DNA of 64,000 nt from Thamnaconus septentrionalis (GCA_009823395.1 CM020520.1:1726001-1790000), one strand, 5' to 3'. Shown: positions 44,009 to 59,097, counted from the stretch's first letter. Program-made: numbers and translations. Notes: generated from the letters alone by a model not told the origin.

Positions 44009-45190
44009 TAGATAGATGGATGGATAGATAGATAGCTTTGGTTATTGTTGTTAGCACAGTGCGTCATTGTTAACTCTCGTTTGAGGTAACTTCCGGATAG
44101 CGCCATGTTGGGGTGCGTTCCAGTTCGATACCGCTCAATATAAGGTGTCGCCTTTCTGACGCACCGCAAGTTATTCAGATAGAAATTATATATTACATTT
44201 ATCTACTACGACTACTACATAACTACATTGTGGTCAAGTAGCAATAGCACCCGACTATGTACCTAGTTACCCTATCGACCGCGATATAGTTTGTCCTAAT
44301 AGAGTTGCCGTAAGGATCCTTGTCAGATTTCGTAGCTAGACAGATATTTGGAGCGAAATTAAGGACTTTATCCTCACGCTGCCTGTTTTATCTCAAACCT
44401 GTTTTGTTCATGAAGAATCAGTGCTGTTGTGTAACAAGATTTTGTAAGTTTAAAACGCTTTAAATTACATTTTTGGTGCGACAAGGAAGAGAAATAGCAC
44501 AGATGTGTATGTTTACGCCAGAGCTGTAATTGGACTGAACCGTCAAGAACCACACACACAAGGTAATGGTCTGCGGAAATAAGGGGAATGTGATTGAATA
44601 TGATTGTGCTGGATGTGTTATGAGTGTTGTGTGGCATGTGTCTTTTTAGTGTGGGTTTGAGTATTTATTGCTCCTTTTCCACAATGCACCGAGGGAAGGC
44701 ACTTTTAAATTTCGTTGCGCTTCTGTATAATGAAAATAAAGAGTTCATTTCAAAGCAATTCATAGAGATGAAGTCACTAGATAATAAATCTTTGCAGAGT
44801 TTTTGCTCAGCCTCTAAACATTCTAACACCTGTGTTTCTCCAGCAGCTTCCATTCTGGAGTCTGGACCTGGAGGATGTGGAAGTGACGTCAGCTCAGGTG
44901 AGCCATGTTATTTTTGTGTCATTAAATGAGTGAAATAGTTGCAACACGGCGGAAGCGGCTCTGAGAACTAACAGAGGAAAATGTCCAGAAAAGCTTCTCT
45001 GACTGGAGAAGCTAGTGGAACTGACTGACTGACCCCAGATCATCACCCAATGACGAGCAGTCGTTGCATTTTATAGAAAAGAAAGAAAACGAGAAATAGA
45101 GTTGAATTTGATGCAAAATGATTTTTATTACTGAATAGAGCTCCGTATGAAAATACTTGTGATAACAATCAGTGGTTTATGCGAGCACAG

Positions 45191-45258
<68 letters not shown>

Positions 45259-45408
45259 GTGAGCTGCAAGGTGGGCTTTGTCTTCTTCAACTACTTCATC
45301 ATGGCCAACTTCTTCTGGCTGCTGGTGGAGGGCCTCACCTGCACGCCCTGCTGCTGCTCACACACACCTGCTGCAGCCGCCCGCCGCTCTACATGCTGAT
45401 TGGCTGGG
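45259..45408 (+). pseudogene. vipr2 exon 7 copy 5 (U5), frameshifted
   Basis: Lacks two bases in the codons for GLYLH (GGCCTCACCTGCACG) and has a changed CGCCCGCCGCTCT segment. Length 150 bases, so the frame is lost. Splice sites are kept. Confidence 0.85.
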
Positions 45409-45555
45409 GTAGGTGCACACGCACACACACACACGCTATCGTGTCCTGATTGTGACACTCAGCATTGCTCAGAGAGGGGAAGATGCCTCACACACAGTGC
45501 AAAGCAGAAGAGGACGAGCAGTAGCAACTGTCGTATTGTTAGTGTCGCACACTTT

Positions 45556-45591
<36 letters not shown>

Positions 45592-46067
45592 ACCAAAAGA
45601 CTGACCAAAAACTGAAAAACAAACAAACAGTGAAAACTGTTTTATTTTCAAATGAACAGAAAAGAAAAAGTTTATTTCTGACTTTCTTCTGAACCTATTC
45701 ATCTCACACTCCCTCACATGTGTCCGTCCATGATGCCAGACGGTCAGGAAAACACACACATTTACTCATTATTTTTATCATTAACTGGTTTTTACATGTA
45801 CTTTTCTATTGGGATTCAGAGTCTTTGCTGCAGCTGAACTCGAGTCTTTCTCAACTATTAGGACTTGATGTTGAGTTGAGGTAAGCTGTCATACAAAACA
45901 TTGAACGCCAACAAAATAATATTTTTTTACATTCACTGTTCAAATTGCGTGACCGTTTTCTATCATAGCTCTTCATTTAGTACATGATTGTGTTGGAAAA
46001 TGATAAACTGTATAAACTTTGACTCCATGTATGTTCAAACATGTTTATATATGTATATAAATATATA

Positions 46068-46107
<40 letters not shown>

Positions 46108-47935
46108 TGCATATATACATACATACATACATACATACATACATACATTTTCTATTGTTTTATTTTTACTTAGTTAGTTGCATGCTTCTATATTTTATGT
46201 ACATTTCTTAAGTTGACTGGAATCCTTTTACGAAAAGAATTTCCTTCGGGATAAATAAAAGTATTTCTGATTCTGATTCTGATACATATATATATGTATA
46301 TATATATATGTGTGTGTATGTATGCTCAAATGTGTGTATATAGCGGATTATTTCACGCCTCAAATTCATCGTTTTGAATTATTTTTATCTGTATTTTTCC
46401 TCATGAAAACAAAAAGATCAATAAAAATAGCAAAACCTGCAGCATCAATCGGATGGCAGCAGAGCTCTGTGAAGTGCAACACCTGCAGTATCCACAGGAG
46501 GGCAGCAGAGCCCTGTGATCTGCAACACCTGCAGCATCTCCCGGATGGCAGCAGAGCTCTGTGAAGTGCAACACCTGCAGTATCCACAGGAGGGCAGCAG
46601 AGCACTGTGAAGTCCAACTCCTGCAGCCTTTTTTACGAGCGAGCGAACGAACGAACGATCGATCAATCGAACGATAGATAGATTAATAGATAGATAGACA
46701 GACAGACAGACAGATAGATAGATAGATGGATAGATAGCTTTGGTTATTGTTGTTAGCACAGTGCGTCATTGTTAACTCTCGTTTGAGGTAACTTCCGGAT
46801 AGCGCCATGTTGGGGTGCGTTCCACTTCGATACCGCTCAATATAAGGTGTCGCCTTTCTGACGCACCGCAAGTTATTCAGATAGAAATTATATATTACAT
46901 TTATCTACTAGGACTACTACATAACTACATTGTGGTCAAGTAGCAATAGCACCCGACTATGTACCTATTTACCCTATCGACCGCGATATAGTTTGTCCTA
47001 ATAGAGTTGCCGTAAGGATCCTTGTCAGATTTCGTAGCTAGACAGATATTTGGAGCGAAATTAAGGACTTTATCCTCACGCTGCCTGTTTTATCTCAAAC
47101 CTGTTTGGTTCATGAAGAATCAGTGCTGTTGTGTAACAAGATTTTGTAAGTTTAAAACGCTTTAAATTACATTTTTGGTGCGACAAGGAAGAGAAATAGC
47201 ACAGATGTGTATGTTTACGCCAGAGCTGTAATTGGACTGAACCGTCAAGAACCACACACACAAGGTAATGGTCTGCGGAAATAAGGGGAATGTGATTGAA
47301 TATGATTGTGCTGGATGTGTTATGAGTGTTGTGTGGCATGTCTTTTTTAGTGTGGGTTTGAGTATTTATTGCTCCTTTTTCCACAATGCATCGAGGGAAG
47401 GCACTTTTAAATTTCGTTGCGCTTCTGTATAATGAAAATAAAGAGTTCATTTCAAAGCAATTCATAGAGATGAAGTCACTAGATAATAAATCTTTGCAGA
47501 GTTTTTGCTCAGCCTCTAAACATTCTAACACCTGTGTTTCTCCCAGCAGCTTCCATTCTGGAGTCTGGACCTGGAGGATGTGGAAGTGACGTCAGCTCAG
47601 GTGAGCCATGTTATTTTGTGTCATTAAATGAGTGAAATAGTTGCAACACGGCGGAAGCGGCTCTGAGAACTAACAGAGGAAAATGTCCAGAAAAGCTTCT
47701 CTGACTGGAGAAGCTAGTGGAACTGACTGACTGACCCCAGATCATCACCCAATGACGAGCAGTCGTTGCATTTTATAGAAAAGAAAGAAAACGAGAAATA
47801 GAGTTGAATTTGATGCAAAATGATTTTTATTACTGAATAGAGCTCCGTATGAAAATACTTGTGATGACAATCAGTGGTTTATGCGAGCACAGCCGTGTGT
47901 GTGTGTGTGTGTGTGTGTGCGTGTGTGTGTTGCAG

Positions 47936-48350
47936 GGTTTAATCGTGGCCGTCCTCACTTGTTCCTCAACAGCGAGGTGAACTCTTCCTCTTCCCTCCCT
48001 TCCTCCTCTTCCTCTTCCTCCACCTCCTCCTTCAAGGTGGGCTTTGTCTCCCTCCTCTTGCCTCTTCCCCTCGTGCCCTCCCACCACGCCCTCTGCTCCT
48101 CCTCACATCCTGCTCTCCGCCTACTTCGTCCAGGCTGATTGGCTGGGGGAGGTGTGGAGGAGTGTCACACACACGCTTATGTTGGGCTGACCACAGGCAG
48201 CAGGGGCGCCACTTGCTCGGTGAGAGGGGAAGATGCCTCACAGGCCGTGAAAGCAGGCTCAGTCCATCGAGCAGACGGAGACTGTCGTGCTGTAGTGCAG
48301 CACACTTTGTACACTTCATCAACACACACACGGCCAGATGTGGCCTGAGC
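47936..48350 (+). pseudogene. mosaic vipr2 fragment (U6): exon 12/13 and exon 7 sequence mixed
   Basis: Opens with a TTGCAG acceptor and exon 12 (GGTTTAATCGTGGCCGTCCT, then CTCAACAGCGAG), followed by intron-12-like TCC sequence. This is interrupted by exon 7 text (AAGGTGGGCTTTGTC near 48034, CTGATTGGCTGGGG near 48136) and then exon 13 pieces (GGTGTGGAGGAGTGT, CAGGCAGCAGGGGCGCC, CAGACGGAGAC). The 3' join GCCAAGACC is parent-like. Such fine mixing looks like a blended consensus of two unit types. Confidence 0.8.
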
Positions 48351-48815
48351 CAAGACCAAAAGACTGAAAAACAAACAAACAGTGAAAACTGTTTTATTTT
48401 CAAATGAACAGAAAAGAAAAGTTTATTTCTGACTTTCTTCTGAACCTATTCATCTCACACTCCCTCACATGTGTCCGTCCATGATGCCAGACGGTCAGGA
48501 AAACACACACATTTACTCATTATTTTTATCATTAACTGGTTTTACATGTACTTTTCTATTGGGATTCAGAGTCTTTGCTGCAGCTGAACTCGAGTCTTTC
48601 TCAACTATTAGGACTTGATGTTGAGTTGAGGTAAGCTGTCATACAAAACATTGAACGCCAACAAAATAATATTTTTTACATTCACTGTTCAAATTATGTG
48701 ACCGTTTCTATCATAGCTCTTCATTTAGTACATGATTGTGTTGGAAAATGATAAACTGTATAAACTTTGACTCCATGTATGTTCAAACATGTTTATATAT
48801 GTATATAAATATATA

Positions 48816-48862
<47 letters not shown>

Positions 48863-49146
48863 GCATATATATACATACATACATATATATTGTTTTATTT
48901 TTATATATGTATATATTTTATGTACATTTCTTAAGTTGACTGGAATCCTTTTACGAAAAAATATGTGATAAATAAAGTATTTCTATTCTGATTCTGATAC
49001 ATATATATGTATGTATATATATGTGTGTGTATGTATGCTCATATGTGTATATAGCGGATTATTTTCACGCCTCAAATTCATCGTTTTGAATTATTTTTTA
49101 TCTGTATTTTCCTCATGAAAACAAAAAAGATCAATAAAATAGCAAA

Positions 49147-49645
49147 ACCTGCAGCATCAATCGGATGGCAGTGCAGAGCTCTGTGAAGTGCAACACCTGC
49201 AGTATCCACAGGAGGGCAGCAGAGCCCTGTGATCTGCAACACCTGCAGCATCTCCCGGATGGCAGCAGAGCACTGTGAAGTGCAACACCTGCAGCATCCA
49301 CAGGAGGGCAGCAGAGCCCTGTGATCTGCAACACCTGCAGCATCCACAGGAGGGCAGCAGAGCCCTGTGATCTGCAACACCTGCAACATCTCCCGGAAGG
49401 CAGCAGAGCTCTGTGAAGTGCAACACCTGCAGCATCCACAGGAGGGCAGCAGAGGCCTGTGATCTGCAACACCTGCAACATCTCCCGGATGGCAGCAGAG
49501 CTCTGTGAAGTGCAACACCCGTGCAGTATCCACAGAGAGGGCAGCAGAGCCTGTGAACTGCAAACACCTGCAGCCAGAGCCTCTGTGAAGTGCAACACCT
49601 GCATCCTCACAGGAGGGCAGCAGAGCATGAAGTCTCAACTCCTGC
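49147..49645 (+). repeat. expanded 46-bp minisatellite in U6
   Basis: About ten repeats instead of about four, which makes U6 roughly 340 bases longer than its neighbours. Several repeats carry small indels near 49520-49600. Confidence 0.9.
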
Positions 49646-50936
49646 AGCCTTTTTACGAGCAGGAACGAGACGAACGATCGAATCAATCGAACGATAGATA
49701 GATTAATAGATAGATAGACAGATGACAGACAGACAGACAGACAGATAGATAGATGGATAGATGGATGGATAGATAGATAGCTTTGGTTATTGTTGTTAGC
49801 ACAGTCGTCATTGTTAACTCTCGTTTGAGGTAACTTCCGGCTAGCGCCATGTTGGGGTGCGTTCCACTTCCGATACCGCTCAATATAAAGAGTGTCGCCT
49901 TTCTGACGCACCGCATAGTTATTCAGATAGAAAATTATATATTACATTTATCTACTGGGACTACTACATAACTATTTTGTGGTCCAAGTAGCAATAGCAC
50001 TCCGACTATGTACCTATTTACCCTATCAACCGCGTATATAGTGTGTCCTAATAGAGTTGCCGTAGGATCCTTGCTCAGATTCTCGTGAACTAGGACAGAT
50101 ATTTGGAGCGAAAATTAGGACTTTATCCTCACGCTGCCTGTTTTATCTCAAACCTGTTTGGTTCTATGAAGAATCAGTGCTGTTGTGTAACAAGATTTTG
50201 TAAGTTTAAAAACGCTTTAAATTACATTTTGGTGCGACAAGGAAGAGAAATAGCACAGATGTGTATACGCCAGAGCTGTAATTGGACTGAACCGTCAAGA
50301 ACCACACACACAAAGTAATGGTCTGCGGAAATAAGGGGAATGTGATTGAATATGATTGTGCTGGATGTGTTAAGGAGTGTTGTGTGGCATGTGTCTTTTT
50401 AGTGTGGGTTGAGTATTTATTGCTCCTTTTTCCATAATGCATCGAGGGGAAGGCACTTTTTAAATTTCGTTGCGCTTCATAATGAAAATAAAGAGTTCAT
50501 TTCAAAGCAATTCATAGAGATGAAGTCACTAGATAATAAAATCTTTGCAGAGTTTTTGCTCAGCCTCTAAACATTCTAACACTGTGTTTCTCCAGCAGCT
50601 CTCCATTCTGGAGTCTGGACCTGGAGGATGTGGAAGTAGACGTCAGCTCAGGTGAGCCGGCATGTTATTTTTGTGTCATTAAATGAGTGAAATAGTTGCA
50701 ACACGGCGGAAGCGGCTCTGAGAACTAACAGAGGAGAATATGTCCAGAAAAGCTTCTCTGACTGAGAAGCTTAGTGGAACTGACTGACTGACCCCAGATC
50801 ATCACCCAATGACGAGCAGTCGTTGCATTTATAGAAAAGAAAGAAACGAGAAATAGAGTTGAATTTGATGCAAAATGATTTTATTACTGAATAGAGCTCC
50901 GTATACTTGTGAAAATAATTCTAGTGTTTAACAATC

Positions 50937-51001
<65 letters not shown>

Positions 51002-51003
51002 AG

Positions 51004-51156
51004 GTGAGCTGCAAGGTGGGCTTTGTCTTCTTCAACTACTTCATCATGGCCAACTTCTTCTGGCTGCTGGTGGAGGGCCTCTACCTGCACGCCCTGCTGC
51101 TGCTCACACACCTGCTGCAGCCGCCCGCCGATCTACATGCTGATTGATTGGCTGGG
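51004..51156 (+). pseudogene. vipr2 exon 7 copy 7 (U7), frameshifted
   Basis: First two thirds equal the parent. Near the end it has CACACACCTG, CGCCCGCCGATC and a duplicated TGAT (TGATTGATTGG), so the frame shifts. The donor is GTGGGT rather than GTAGGT. Confidence 0.85.
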
Positions 51157-51304
51157 GTGGGTGCACAGCCGCACACACACACACGTTATCGTGTCCTGAT
51201 TGTGACACTCAGCATTGCTCAGAGAGGAAGATGCCTCACACACAGTGCAAAGCAGAAGAGGACGAGAGCAGTAGTAACTGTCGATTGTTAGTGCTCGACA
51301 CTTT

Positions 51305-51348
<44 letters not shown>

Positions 51349-51812
51349 GCCTAGACCAAAAGACTGAAAAAACAAACAAACAGTGAAAACTGTTTTATTT
51401 TCAAATGAACAGAAAAGAAAAGTTTATTTCTGACTTTCTTCTGAACCTATTCATCTCACACTCCCTCACATGTGTCCGTCCCATGATGCCAGACGGTCAG
51501 GAAAAACACACATTTACTCATTATTTTTATCATTAACTGGCTTTTTACATGTACTTTTCTATTGGGATTCAGAGTCTTTGCTGCAGCTGAACTCTAGTCT
51601 TTCTCAACTATTAGGACTTGATGTTGAGTTGAGGTAAGCTGTCATACAAAACATTGAACGCCAACAAAATAATATTTTTACATTCACTGTTCAAATTACG
51701 TGACCGCTTTTCTATCATAGCTCTTCATTTAGTACATGATTGTGTTGGAAAATGATAAACTGTATAAACTTTTGACTCCATGTTCAAACATGTTTATATA
51801 TGTATATAAATA

Positions 51813-51858
<46 letters not shown>

Positions 51859-52439
51859 CATATATACATACATATACATACACATACATACATACATTTT
51901 CTATTGTTTTATTTTACTTAGTTAGTTGTATGCTTCTATATTTTATGTACATTTTTAAGTTGACTGGAATCCTTTTACGAAAAGAATTTCCTTGGGATAA
52001 ATAAAAGTATTTCTGATTCTGATTCTGATACATATATATGTATGTATATATATATGTGTGTATGTATGCTCATATGTGTGTATATAGCGGATTATTTTCA
52101 CGCTCATCAAATTCATCGTTTTGAATTATTTTTATCTGTATTTTCCTCATGAAAACAAAAAGATCAATAAAAATAGCAAAACCTGCAGCATCAATCGGAT
52201 GGCAGCAGAGCTCTGTGAAGTGCAACACCTGCAGTATCCACAGGAGGGCAGCAGAGCCCTGTGATCTGCAACACCTGCAGCATCTCCCGGATGGCAGCAG
52301 AGCTCTGTGAAGTGCAACACCTGCAGTATCCACAGGAGGGCAGCAGAGCACTGTGAAGTCCAACTCCTGCAGCCTTTTTTACGAGCGAGCGAACGAACGA
52401 ACGAACGATCGATCAATCGAACGATAGATAGATTAATAA

Positions 52440-52472
<33 letters not shown>

Positions 52473-53640
52473 TAGATGGATAGATAGATAGCTTTGTTTA
52501 TTGTTGTTAGCACAGTGCGTCATTGTTAACTCTCGTTTGAGGTAACTTCCGGATAGCGCCATGTTGGGGTGCGTTCCACTTCGATACCGCTCAATATAAG
52601 GTGTCGCCTTTCTGACGCACCGCAAGTTATTCAGATAGAAATTATATATTACATTTATCTACTAGGACTACTACATAACTACATTGTGGTCAAGTAGCAA
52701 TAGCACCCGACTATGTACCTATTTACCCTATCGACCGCGATATAGTTTGTCCTAATAGAGTTGCCGTAAGGATCCTTGTCAGATTTCGTAGCTAGACAGA
52801 TATTTGGAGCGAAATTAAGGACTTTATCCTCACGCTGCCTGTTTTATCTCAAACCTGTTTGGTTCATGAAGAATCAGTGCTGTTGTGTAACAAGATTTTG
52901 TAAGTTTAAAACGCTTTAAATTACATTTTGGTGCGACAAGGAAGAGAAATAGCACAGATGTGTATGTTTACGCCAGAGCTGTAATTGACTGAACCGTCAA
53001 AGACCACACACACAAGGTAATGGTCTGCGGAAATAAGGGGAATGTGATTGAATATGATTGTGCTGGATGTGTTATGAGTGTTGTGTGGCATGTCTTTTTT
53101 AGTGTGGGTTTGAGTATTTATTGCTCCTTTTTCCACAATGCACCGAGGAAGGCACTTTTAAATTTCGTTGCGCTTCTGTATAATGAAAATAAAGAGTTCA
53201 TTTCAAAGCAATTCATAGAGATGAAGTCACTAGATAATAAATCTTTGCAGAGTTTTTGCTCAGCCTCTAAACATTCTAACACTCCTGTTTCTCCAGCAGC
53301 TTCCATTCTGGAGTCTGGACCTGGAGGATGTGGAAGTGACGTCAGCTCAGGTGAGCCATGTTATTTTTGTGTCATTAAATGAGTGAAATAGTTGCAACAC
53401 GGCGGAAGCGGCTCTGAGAACTAACAGAGGAAAATGTCCAGAAAAGCTTCTCTGACTGGAGAAGCTAGTGGAACTGACTGACTGACCCCAGATCATCACC
53501 CAATGACGAGCAGTCGTTGCATTTTATAGAAAAGAAAGAAAACGAGAAATAGAGTTGAATTTGATGCAAAATGATTTTTATTACTGAATAGAGCTCCGTA
53601 TGAAAATACTTGTGATAACAATCAGTGGTTTATGCGAGCA

Positions 53641-53696
<56 letters not shown>

Positions 53697-53698
53697 AG

Positions 53699-53846
53699 GT
53701 GAGCTGCAAGGTGGGCTTTGTCTTCTTCAACTACTTCATCATGGCCAACTTCTTCTGGCTGCTGGTGGAGGGCCTCTACCTGCACGCCCTGCTGCTGCTC
53801 ACACACACCTGCTGCAGCCCCGCCGTCTACATGCTGATTGGCTGGG
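53699..53846 (+). pseudogene. vipr2 exon 7 copy 8 (U8), 3-base deletion in frame
   Basis: 148 bases: three bases missing in the loop-2 region (CAGCCCCGCCGTC). Frame and both splice sites are kept. Confidence 0.88.
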
Positions 53847-54519
53847 GTAGGTGCACAGACGCACACACACACACACGTTATATCGTGTCCTGATTGTGAC
53901 ACTCAGCATTGCTCAGAGAGGGAAGATGCCTCACACACAGTGCAAAGCAGAAGAGGACGACGAGCAGTAGCAACTGTCGTATTGTTAGTGTCGCACACTT
54001 TGTACACACACACACACACACACACACACAAGCCTAGACACACAAGCCTAGACCAAAAAGACTGAAAAACAAACAAACAGTGAAAACTGTTTTATTTTCA
54101 AATGAACCGAAAAGAAAAGTTTATTTCTGACTTTCTTCTGAACCTATTCATCTCACACTCCTCACATGTGTCCGGCCCATGATGCCAGACGGTCAGGAAA
54201 ACACACACACATTTACTCATTATTTTTATCATTAACTGGTTTTTACATGTACTTTTCTATTGGGATTCAGAGTCTTTGCTGCAGCTGAACTCCTAGTCTT
54301 TCTCAACTATTAGGACTTGATGTTGAGTTGAGGTAAGCTGTCATACAAAACATTGAACGCCAACAAAATAATATTTTTTTACATTCACTGTTCAAATTGC
54401 GTGACCGTTTTCTATCATAGCTCTTCATTTAGTACATGATTGTGTTGGAAAATGATAAACTGTATAAACTTTGACTCCATGTATGTTCAAACATGTTTAT
54501 ATATGTATAGAAATATATA

Positions 54520-54562
<43 letters not shown>

Positions 54563-55130
54563 GCATATATACATACATACATACATACATACATACATTT
54601 TCTATTGTTTTATTTTTACTTAGTTAGTTGCATGCTTCTATATTTTATGTACATTTCTTAAGTTGACTGGAATCCTTTACTTAAAAGAATTTCCTTCGGG
54701 ATAAATAAAAGTATTTCTGATTCTGATTCTGATACATATATATGTATGTATATATATATGTGTGTGTATGTATGCTCAAATGTGTGTATATAGCGGATTA
54801 TTTTCACGCCTCAAATTCATCGTTTTGAATTATTTTATCTGTATTTTCCTCATGAAAACAAAAAGATCAATAAAAATAGCAAAACCTGCAGCATCAATCG
54901 GATGGCAGCAGAGCTCTGTGAAGTGCAACACCTGCAGTATCCACAGGAGGGCAGCAGAGCCCTGTGATCTGCAACACCTGCAGCATCTCCCGGATGGCAG
55001 CAGAGCTCTGTGAAGTGCAACACCTGCAGTATCCACAGGAGGGCAGCAGAGCACTGTGAAGTCCAACTCCTGCAGCCTTTTTTACGAGCGAACGAACGAA
55101 CGATCGATCAATCGAACGATAGATAGATTA

Positions 55131-55163
<33 letters not shown>

Positions 55164-56343
55164 TAGATGGATAGATGGATGGATAGATAGATAGCTTTGG
55201 TTATTGTTGTTAGCACAGTGCGTCATTGTTAACTCTCGTTTGAGGTAACTTCCGGCTAGCGCCATGTTGGGGTGCGTTCCACTTCGATACCGCTCAATAT
55301 AAGGTGTCGCCTTTCTGACGCACCGCAAGTTATTCAGATAGAAATTATATATTACATTTATCTACTAGGACTACTACATAACTACATTGTGGTCAAGTAG
55401 CAATAGCACCCGACTATGTACCTAGTTACCCTATCAACCGCGATATAGTGTGTCCTAATAGAGTTGCCGTAAGGATCCTTGTCAGATTCTAAGTAGCTAG
55501 ACAGATATTTGGAGCGAAATTAAGGACTTTATCCTCACGCTGCCTGTTTTATCTCAAACCTGTTTGGTTCATGAAGAATCAGTGCTGTTGTGTAACAAGA
55601 TTTTGTAAGTTTAAAACGCTTTAAATTACATTTTTGGTGCGACAAGGAAGAGAAATAGCACAGATGTGTATGTTTACGCCAGAGCTGTAATTGGACTGAA
55701 CCGTCCAAGAACCACACACACAAGGTAATGGTCTGCGGAAATAAGGGAATGTGATTGAATATGATTGTGCTGGATGTGTTATGAGTGTTGTGTGGCATGT
55801 GTCTTTTTAGTGTGGGTTTGAGTATTTATTGCTCCTTTTTCCACAATGCATCGAGGAAGGCACTTTTAAATTTCGTTGCGCTTCTGTATAATGAAAATAA
55901 GAGTTCATTTCAAAGCAATTCATAGAGATGAAGTCACTAGATAATAAATCTTTGCAGAGTTTTTGCTCAGCCTCTAAACATTCTAACACCTGTGTTTCTC
56001 CAGCAGCTTCCATTCTGGAGTCTGGACCTGGAGGATGTGGAAGTGACGTCAGCTCAGGTGAGCCATGTTATTTTGTGTCATTAAATGAGTGAAATAGTTG
56101 CAACACGCGAAGCGGCTCTGAGAACTAACAGAGGAAAATGTCAGAAAAGCTTCTCTGACTGGAGAAGCTAGTGGAACTGACTGACTGACCCCAGATCATC
56201 ACCCAATGACGAGCAGTCGTTGCATTTTATAGAAAAGAAAGAAAAGGTTGAATTTGATGCAAAATGATTTTTATTACTGAATAGAGCTCCGTGATGAAAA
56301 TACTTGTGATAACAATCAGTGGTTTATCGCGAGCACAGCCGTA

Positions 56344-56391
<48 letters not shown>

Positions 56392-56539
56392 GGTGAGCTG
56401 CAAGGTGGGCTTTGTCTTCTTCAACTACTTCATCATGGCCAACTTCTTCTGGCTGCTGGTGGAGGGCCTCTACCTGCACGCCCCTGCTGCTCACACACAC
56501 CTGCTGCAACCGCCCCGCCTCACATGCTGATTGGCTGGG
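56392..56539 (+). pseudogene. vipr2 exon 7 copy 9 (U9), several indels
   Basis: An extra G follows the acceptor (GCAGGGTGAGC), and the stretch CACGCCCCTGCTGCTCACAC and CAACCGCCCCGCCTCACAT differ by indels from the parent. Frame is lost. Confidence 0.85.
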
Positions 56540-57186
56540 GTAGGTGCACAGGCGCACACACACACACACGTTATCGTGTCCTGATTGTGACACTCAGCAT
56601 TGCTCAGAGAGGGGAAGATGCCTCACACACAGTGCAAAGCAGAAGAGGACGAGCAGTAGCAACTGTCGTATTGTTAGTGTCGCACACTTTGTACACACAC
56701 ACACACACACACAAGCCTAGACCAAAAAGACTGAAAAAACAAACAAACAGTGAAAACTGTTTTATTTTCAAATGAACAGAAAAAAAAAGTTTATTTCTGA
56801 CTTTCTTCTGAACCTATTCATCTCACACTCCCTCACATGTGTCCGTCCATGATGCCAGACGGTCAGGAAAACACACACATTTACTCATTATTTTTATCAT
56901 TAACTGGTTTTTACATGTACTTTTCTATTGGGATTCAGAGTCTTTGCTGCAGCTGAACTCGAGTCTTTCTCAACTATTAGGACTTGATGTTGAGTTGAGG
57001 TAAACTGTCATACAAAACATTGAACGCCAACAAAATAATATTTTTTTACATTCACTGTTCAAATTGCGTGACCGTTTTCTATCATAGCTCTTCATTTAGT
57101 ACATGATTGTGTTGGAAAATGATAAACTGTATAAACTTTGACTCCATGTATGTTCAAACATGTTTATCTATGTATAGAAATATATA

Positions 57187-57228
<42 letters not shown>

Positions 57229-59044
57229 TGCATATATACATACATACATACATACATACATACATTTTCTATTGTTTTATTTTTACTTAGTTAGTTGCAT
57301 GCTTCTATATTTTATGTACATTTCTTAAGTTGACTGGAATCCTTTTACGAAAAGAATTTCCTTAAAGGATAAATAAAAGTATTTCTGATTCTGATTCTGA
57401 TACATATATATGTATGTATATATATATGTGTGTGTATGTATGCTCAAATGTGTGTATATAGCGGATTATTTTCACGCCTCAAATTCATCGTTTTGAATTA
57501 TTTTTATCTGTATTTTTCCTCATGAAAACAAAAAAGATCAATAAAAAATAGCAAAACCTGCAGCATCAATCGGATGGCAGCAGAGCTCTGTGAAGTGCAA
57601 CACCTGCAGTATCCACAGGAGGGCAGCAGAGCCCTGTGATCTGCAACACCTGCAGCATCTCCCGGATGGCAGCAGAGCTCTGTGAAGTGCAACACCTGCA
57701 GTATCCCACAGGAGGCAGCAGAGCACTGTGAAGTCCAACTCCTGCAGCCTTTTACGAGGCAGCGAACGAACGAACGAACGATCGATCAATCTGAACGATA
57801 GATAGATTAATAGATAGATATAGATAGACAGACAGACAGACAGACAGATACAGATAGATGGATGGATAGATAGATAGCTTTGTTATTGTTGTTAGCAGCT
57901 GTTAGCGCGCCATTGTTAACTCGTTTGAGGTAACTTCCGGCTAGCGCCATGTTGGGGTGCGTTCAGTACCTCGATACTACTCAATATAAAGTGTCGCCTT
58001 TCTGACGCACCGCAAGTTATTCAGATAGAAATTATATATTACATTTATCTACTAGGACTACTACATAACTACATTGTGGTCAAGTAGCAATAGCACCGAC
58101 TATGTACCTATTTACCCTATCGACCCGCGATATAGTGTGTCCTAATAGAGTTGCCGTAAGGATCCTTTGTCGGGATCTCGAAGCTAGACAGATATTTGGA
58201 GCGAAATTATGGACTTTATCCTCACGCTGCCTGTTTTATCTCAAACCTGTTTGGTTCATGAAGAATCAGTGCTGTTGTGTAACAAGATTTTGTAAGTTTA
58301 AAACGCTTTTAAATTACATTTTGGTGCGATGCAAGGAAGAAGAGAAATAGCACAGATGTGTATGTTTACGCCAGAGCTGTAATTGGACTGAACTGTCAAG
58401 AACCACACACACAAGGTAATGGTCTGCGGAAATAAGGGGAATGTGATTGAATATGATTGTGCTGGATGTGTTATGGAGTGTTGTGTGGCATGTGTCTTTT
58501 AGTGTGGGTTTGAGTATTTATTATAACTCCTTTTCCACAATGCATCGAGGGAAGGCACTTTTAAATTCGTTGCGCTTCTGTATAATGAAAATAAAGAGTT
58601 CATTTCAAAGCAATTCATAGAGATGAAGTCACTAGATAATAAATCTTTGCAGAGTTTTTGCTCAGCCTCTAAACATTCTAACACCTGTGTTTCTCAGCAG
58701 CTTCCATTCTGGAGTCTGGACCTGGAGGATGTGGAAGTGACGCCAGCTCAGGTGAGCCATGTTATTTTGTGTGTCATTAAATGAGTGAAATAGTTGCAAC
58801 ACGCGGAAGCGGCTCTGAGAACTAACAGAGAAAATGTGTCAGAAAAGCTTCTCTGACTGGAGAAGCTAGTGGAACTGACTGACTGACCCCAGATCATCAC
58901 CCAATGACGAGCAGTCGTTGCATTTTATAGAAAAGAAAGAAACGAGAAATAGAGTTGAATTTGATGCAAAATGATTTTTATTACTGAATAGAGCTCCGTG
59001 ATGAAAATACTTGTGATAACAATCAGTGGTTTATGCGAGCACAG

Positions 59045-59092
<48 letters not shown>

Positions 59093-59097
<5 letters not shown>

